A DNA stretch of 34,238 bases from Erwinia typographi (GTDB taxonomy: Bacteria > Pseudomonadota > Gammaproteobacteria > Enterobacterales > Enterobacteriaceae), in assembly GCF_000773975.1 (NCBI RefSeq), contig NZ_JRUQ01000106.1, positions 1-34,238 of the forward strand, read 5' to 3'. The notes under the pieces are model-generated. The model was given only the letters and a program-made list of their open reading frames with translations. It was not told the origin of the DNA and made no database searches. The translations under genes and the position numbers were made by a program. Shown in pieces: positions 33,028-34,238 of this stretch (its first letter is position 1; every line of letters begins with the position of its first letter).

Positions 33028-33275
33028 ATCAGGCGATCCAGTTTCCGGACCGGGAGTGGTGGGATGAATCGGTCGGCGCCGTGTGCTTCCCGGCTATCGT
33101 CAATGGCTTCCAACTGACCTGCGCGATTAGCGGCGAAACGATCGCTCGCCGCTATGGCGATGAGCAGGCGTTTTTGGCCTGCTTCCTTATGCATCGCTGG
33201 GATCTGGAAGACGAGGCCGAAACGGCAATAAAAGAAGCTAATGAAGACGATCAGGGCTGGGTCTGGCTTTCCTGA
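33024..33275 (+). CDS. yrdB: DUF1488 protein YrdB
   Basis: Small acidic protein of unknown function, 83 residues. Start is TTG at 33024, overlapping the aroE TGA by 4 bases (TTGA); the resulting start MNQAIQFPDREWWDE matches the E. coli homologue. The end DDQGWVWLS is also conserved. It overlaps the convergent yrdA by 25 bp. Confidence 0.93.
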   Translation: MNQAIQFPDREWWDESVGAVCFPAIVNGFQLTCAISGETIARRYGDEQAFLACFLMHRWDLEDEAETAIKEANEDDQGWVWLS

Positions 33276-33805
33276 GCCAGGTAGTCATTTTTCCAGCCGA
33301 CATAATTGTTTGAGGAGTAAAGAAGACCGGCAATCTCAGCTTCTGTCAGCGCGCGAGCTTGCTTCACCGGGCTTCCGAGATAGAGATAGCCGCTGACCAA
33401 CCGTTTACCCGGCGGGACTAAGCTGCCGGCACCAATCATCACATCATCTTCAACAATCACGCCGTCCAGCAGAATCGATCCCATTCCCACCAACACCCGA
33501 TTGCCGATTGTGCAGCCGTGCAGCATCGCCTTGTGGCCCACGGTGACATCTTCCCCCACGATCAGTGGATTCCCTTCAGGGTTAGAAGAAGACTTATGGG
33601 TGACGTGCAGCACGCTGCCATCCTGGATATTGCTGCGCTTCCCGATAATCACTTTATTGACATCACCACGAATGGCTACCAGTGGCCAGATGCTGACGTC
33701 GTCCTGGAGCTCAACGGCACCGACTACCACACTGGAAGCATCTACCATGACGCGCTTGCCAAGCTGCGGAAAGATTTGTTTAAAAGGTCGTAGATTCCCT
33801 GACAT
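33251..33805 (-). CDS. yrdA: Gamma-carbonic-anhydrase-like hexapeptide-repeat protein
   Basis: 184 residues forming a left-handed beta-helix: repeated hexapeptide turns such as VVGAVELQDDVSIWPLVAIRG and IGNRVLVGMGSILLDGVIVE. The three metal-binding histidines of the CamH-like family are seen in SVLHVTH and VGHKAMLHG. Enzymatic activity has not been shown for E. coli YrdA as far as I recall, so the role stays open. Its 3' end overlaps yrdB on the opposite strand. Confidence 0.95.
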   Translation of the reverse strand: MSGNLRPFKQIFPQLGKRVMVDASSVVVGAVELQDDVSIWPLVAIRGDVNKVIIGKRSNIQDGSVLHVTHKSSSNPEGNPLIVGEDVTVGHKAMLHGCTIGNRVLVGMGSILLDGVIVEDDVMIGAGSLVPPGKRLVSGYLYLGSPVKQARALTEAEIAGLLYSSNNYVGWKNDYLAQESQTQP

Positions 33806-33941
33806 AGCTACCTCTCTTTACTGGGATCTTTGAAGGGTAGTGCGCAAGGCGATTAACGATCAATAACTCTTGCTTAAAACGCGGTATTTTTGTGCGGATC
33901 GTCTGAGATCTCAGCGGAAAGGGTGAAAATTCAGCAACCAA

Positions 33942-33962
33942 AAAGAAAGATCGAAAAAAGGC
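33942..33962 (+). promoter_or_regulatory. UP-element-like A-rich tract before rrn P1
   Basis: Two A-rich blocks (AAAAAG and GAAAAAAG) lie directly upstream of the P1 -35. In E. coli rrn operons such sequence binds the C-terminal domains of RNA polymerase alpha and strongly raises initiation. Fis sites are expected further upstream (33840-33940), but I cannot place them with confidence. Confidence 0.6.
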
Positions 33963-33990
33963 TTGTGCTCTCAAACCGGATCCCTATAAT
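33963..33990 (+). promoter_or_regulatory. rRNA operon promoter P1
   Basis: TTGTGC (33963-33968) and TATAAT (33985-33990) spaced by 16 bp, followed by the GC-rich discriminator GCGCCTCC typical of rrn P1, which makes it sensitive to ppGpp and the initiating NTP. Start expected near 33998. Confidence 0.9.
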
Positions 33991-34082
33991 GCGCCTCCAT
34001 CGACACGGAACAACGGCTTACCGGCCGCCGGGTTGAGAGGTTCAGCAGGCTGAACCGCCGGGGAAATCTTCTTAAAAAGAAG

Positions 34083-34110
34083 TTGACTCTGAAGGGGGAA
34101 AGCGTAATAT
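34083..34110 (+). promoter_or_regulatory. rRNA operon promoter P2
   Basis: TTGACT (34083-34088) and TAATAT (34105-34110) spaced by 16 bp, about 120 bp after P1, the usual P1-P2 distance of enterobacterial rrn operons. Confidence 0.88.
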
Positions 34111-34148
34111 ACGCCACCTCGCAGTAAGGCCTCAGGCCCTTGCCGCAC

Positions 34149-34164
34149 CGCTCTTTAACAATTT
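34149..34164 (+). promoter_or_regulatory. rrn leader boxA antitermination site
   Basis: CGCTCTTTAACAATTT carries the rrn boxA, where NusB and S10 (NusE, encoded at rpsJ in this window) assemble to prevent Rho-dependent termination. The downstream leader runs to the end of the window; the 16S rRNA gene itself is not included. Confidence 0.9.
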
Positions 34165-34238
34165 ATCAGACAATCTGTGTGGGCACTCGCAGGATTGATA
34201 TCCGCGTCTCCGGACGCAAAAAAATATCAAGCCTTAAG

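Noticed and set aside
1..34238. CRISPR array or tRNA gene
   Set aside because: No regularly spaced repeats and no cloverleaf-like sequence were seen; the rrn operon, which normally contains tRNA genes, continues outside the window.

Overview
The window is a chromosomal core segment of a gammaproteobacterium of the order Enterobacterales. The evidence is the gene order tuf-bfd-(chitinase)-bfr-S10/spc/alpha operons-yhdN-zntR-arfA-(insert)-mscL-trkA-rsmB-fmt-def / dprA-smg-yrdD-tsaC-aroE-yrdB / yrdA-rrn, with protein sequences very close to those of Escherichia coli. Differences from E. coli (a chitinase between bfd and bfr, no gsp genes after bfr, and a polyol transport operon between arfA and mscL) suggest a relative such as an Erwiniaceae or Yersinia-like lineage. 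The genus cannot be fixed from the sequence alone.

Region by region. (1) 1-4223: the 3' part of an EF-Tu gene with its terminator, bacterioferritin-associated ferredoxin (bfd) behind a probable Fur-controlled promoter, a secreted GH18 chitinase, and bacterioferritin (bfr). (2) 4289-18172: the S10, spc and alpha operons, 28 genes for ribosomal proteins, SecY and RNA polymerase alpha. Their autoregulatory RNA sites are visible: the L4-type leader before rpsJ, the S8 target at the rplE start, and the S4 pseudoknot before rpsM. (3) 18244-19292: yhdN, zntR and arfA. arfA has a 12-bp perfect hairpin inside its coding sequence, the known signature of a gene controlled by trans-translation. (4) 19304-24505, minus strand: an accessory operon of a D-arabinitol 4-dehydrogenase-like enzyme plus a complete ribose-type ABC transporter (binding protein, double ATPase, permease), preceded by a palindromic operator candidate. 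(5) 24506-29367, minus strand: mscL, trkA, rsmB, fmt and def. (6) 29483-33275, plus strand: dprA, smg, yrdD, tsaC, aroE and yrdB, with several overlaps. (7) 33251-33805, minus: yrdA. (8) 33942-34238: upstream control region of an rRNA operon (UP-like tract, P1, P2, boxA). The window ends before the 16S gene.

Together, regions 2, 5, 6 and 8 are housekeeping translation machinery and tRNA/protein maturation. The most distinctive content is the chitinase placed between the two partner genes of iron storage (bfd, bfr) and the polyol uptake/oxidation operon, which ends only 11 bp from the 3' end of arfA. I found no mobile-element genes, CRISPR arrays, tRNA genes or prophage parts. I see no clearly undescribed system; the least explained items are the C-terminal domain of the chitinase, a 20-codon reading frame just before bfr, and the operator and true substrate of the polyol operon.
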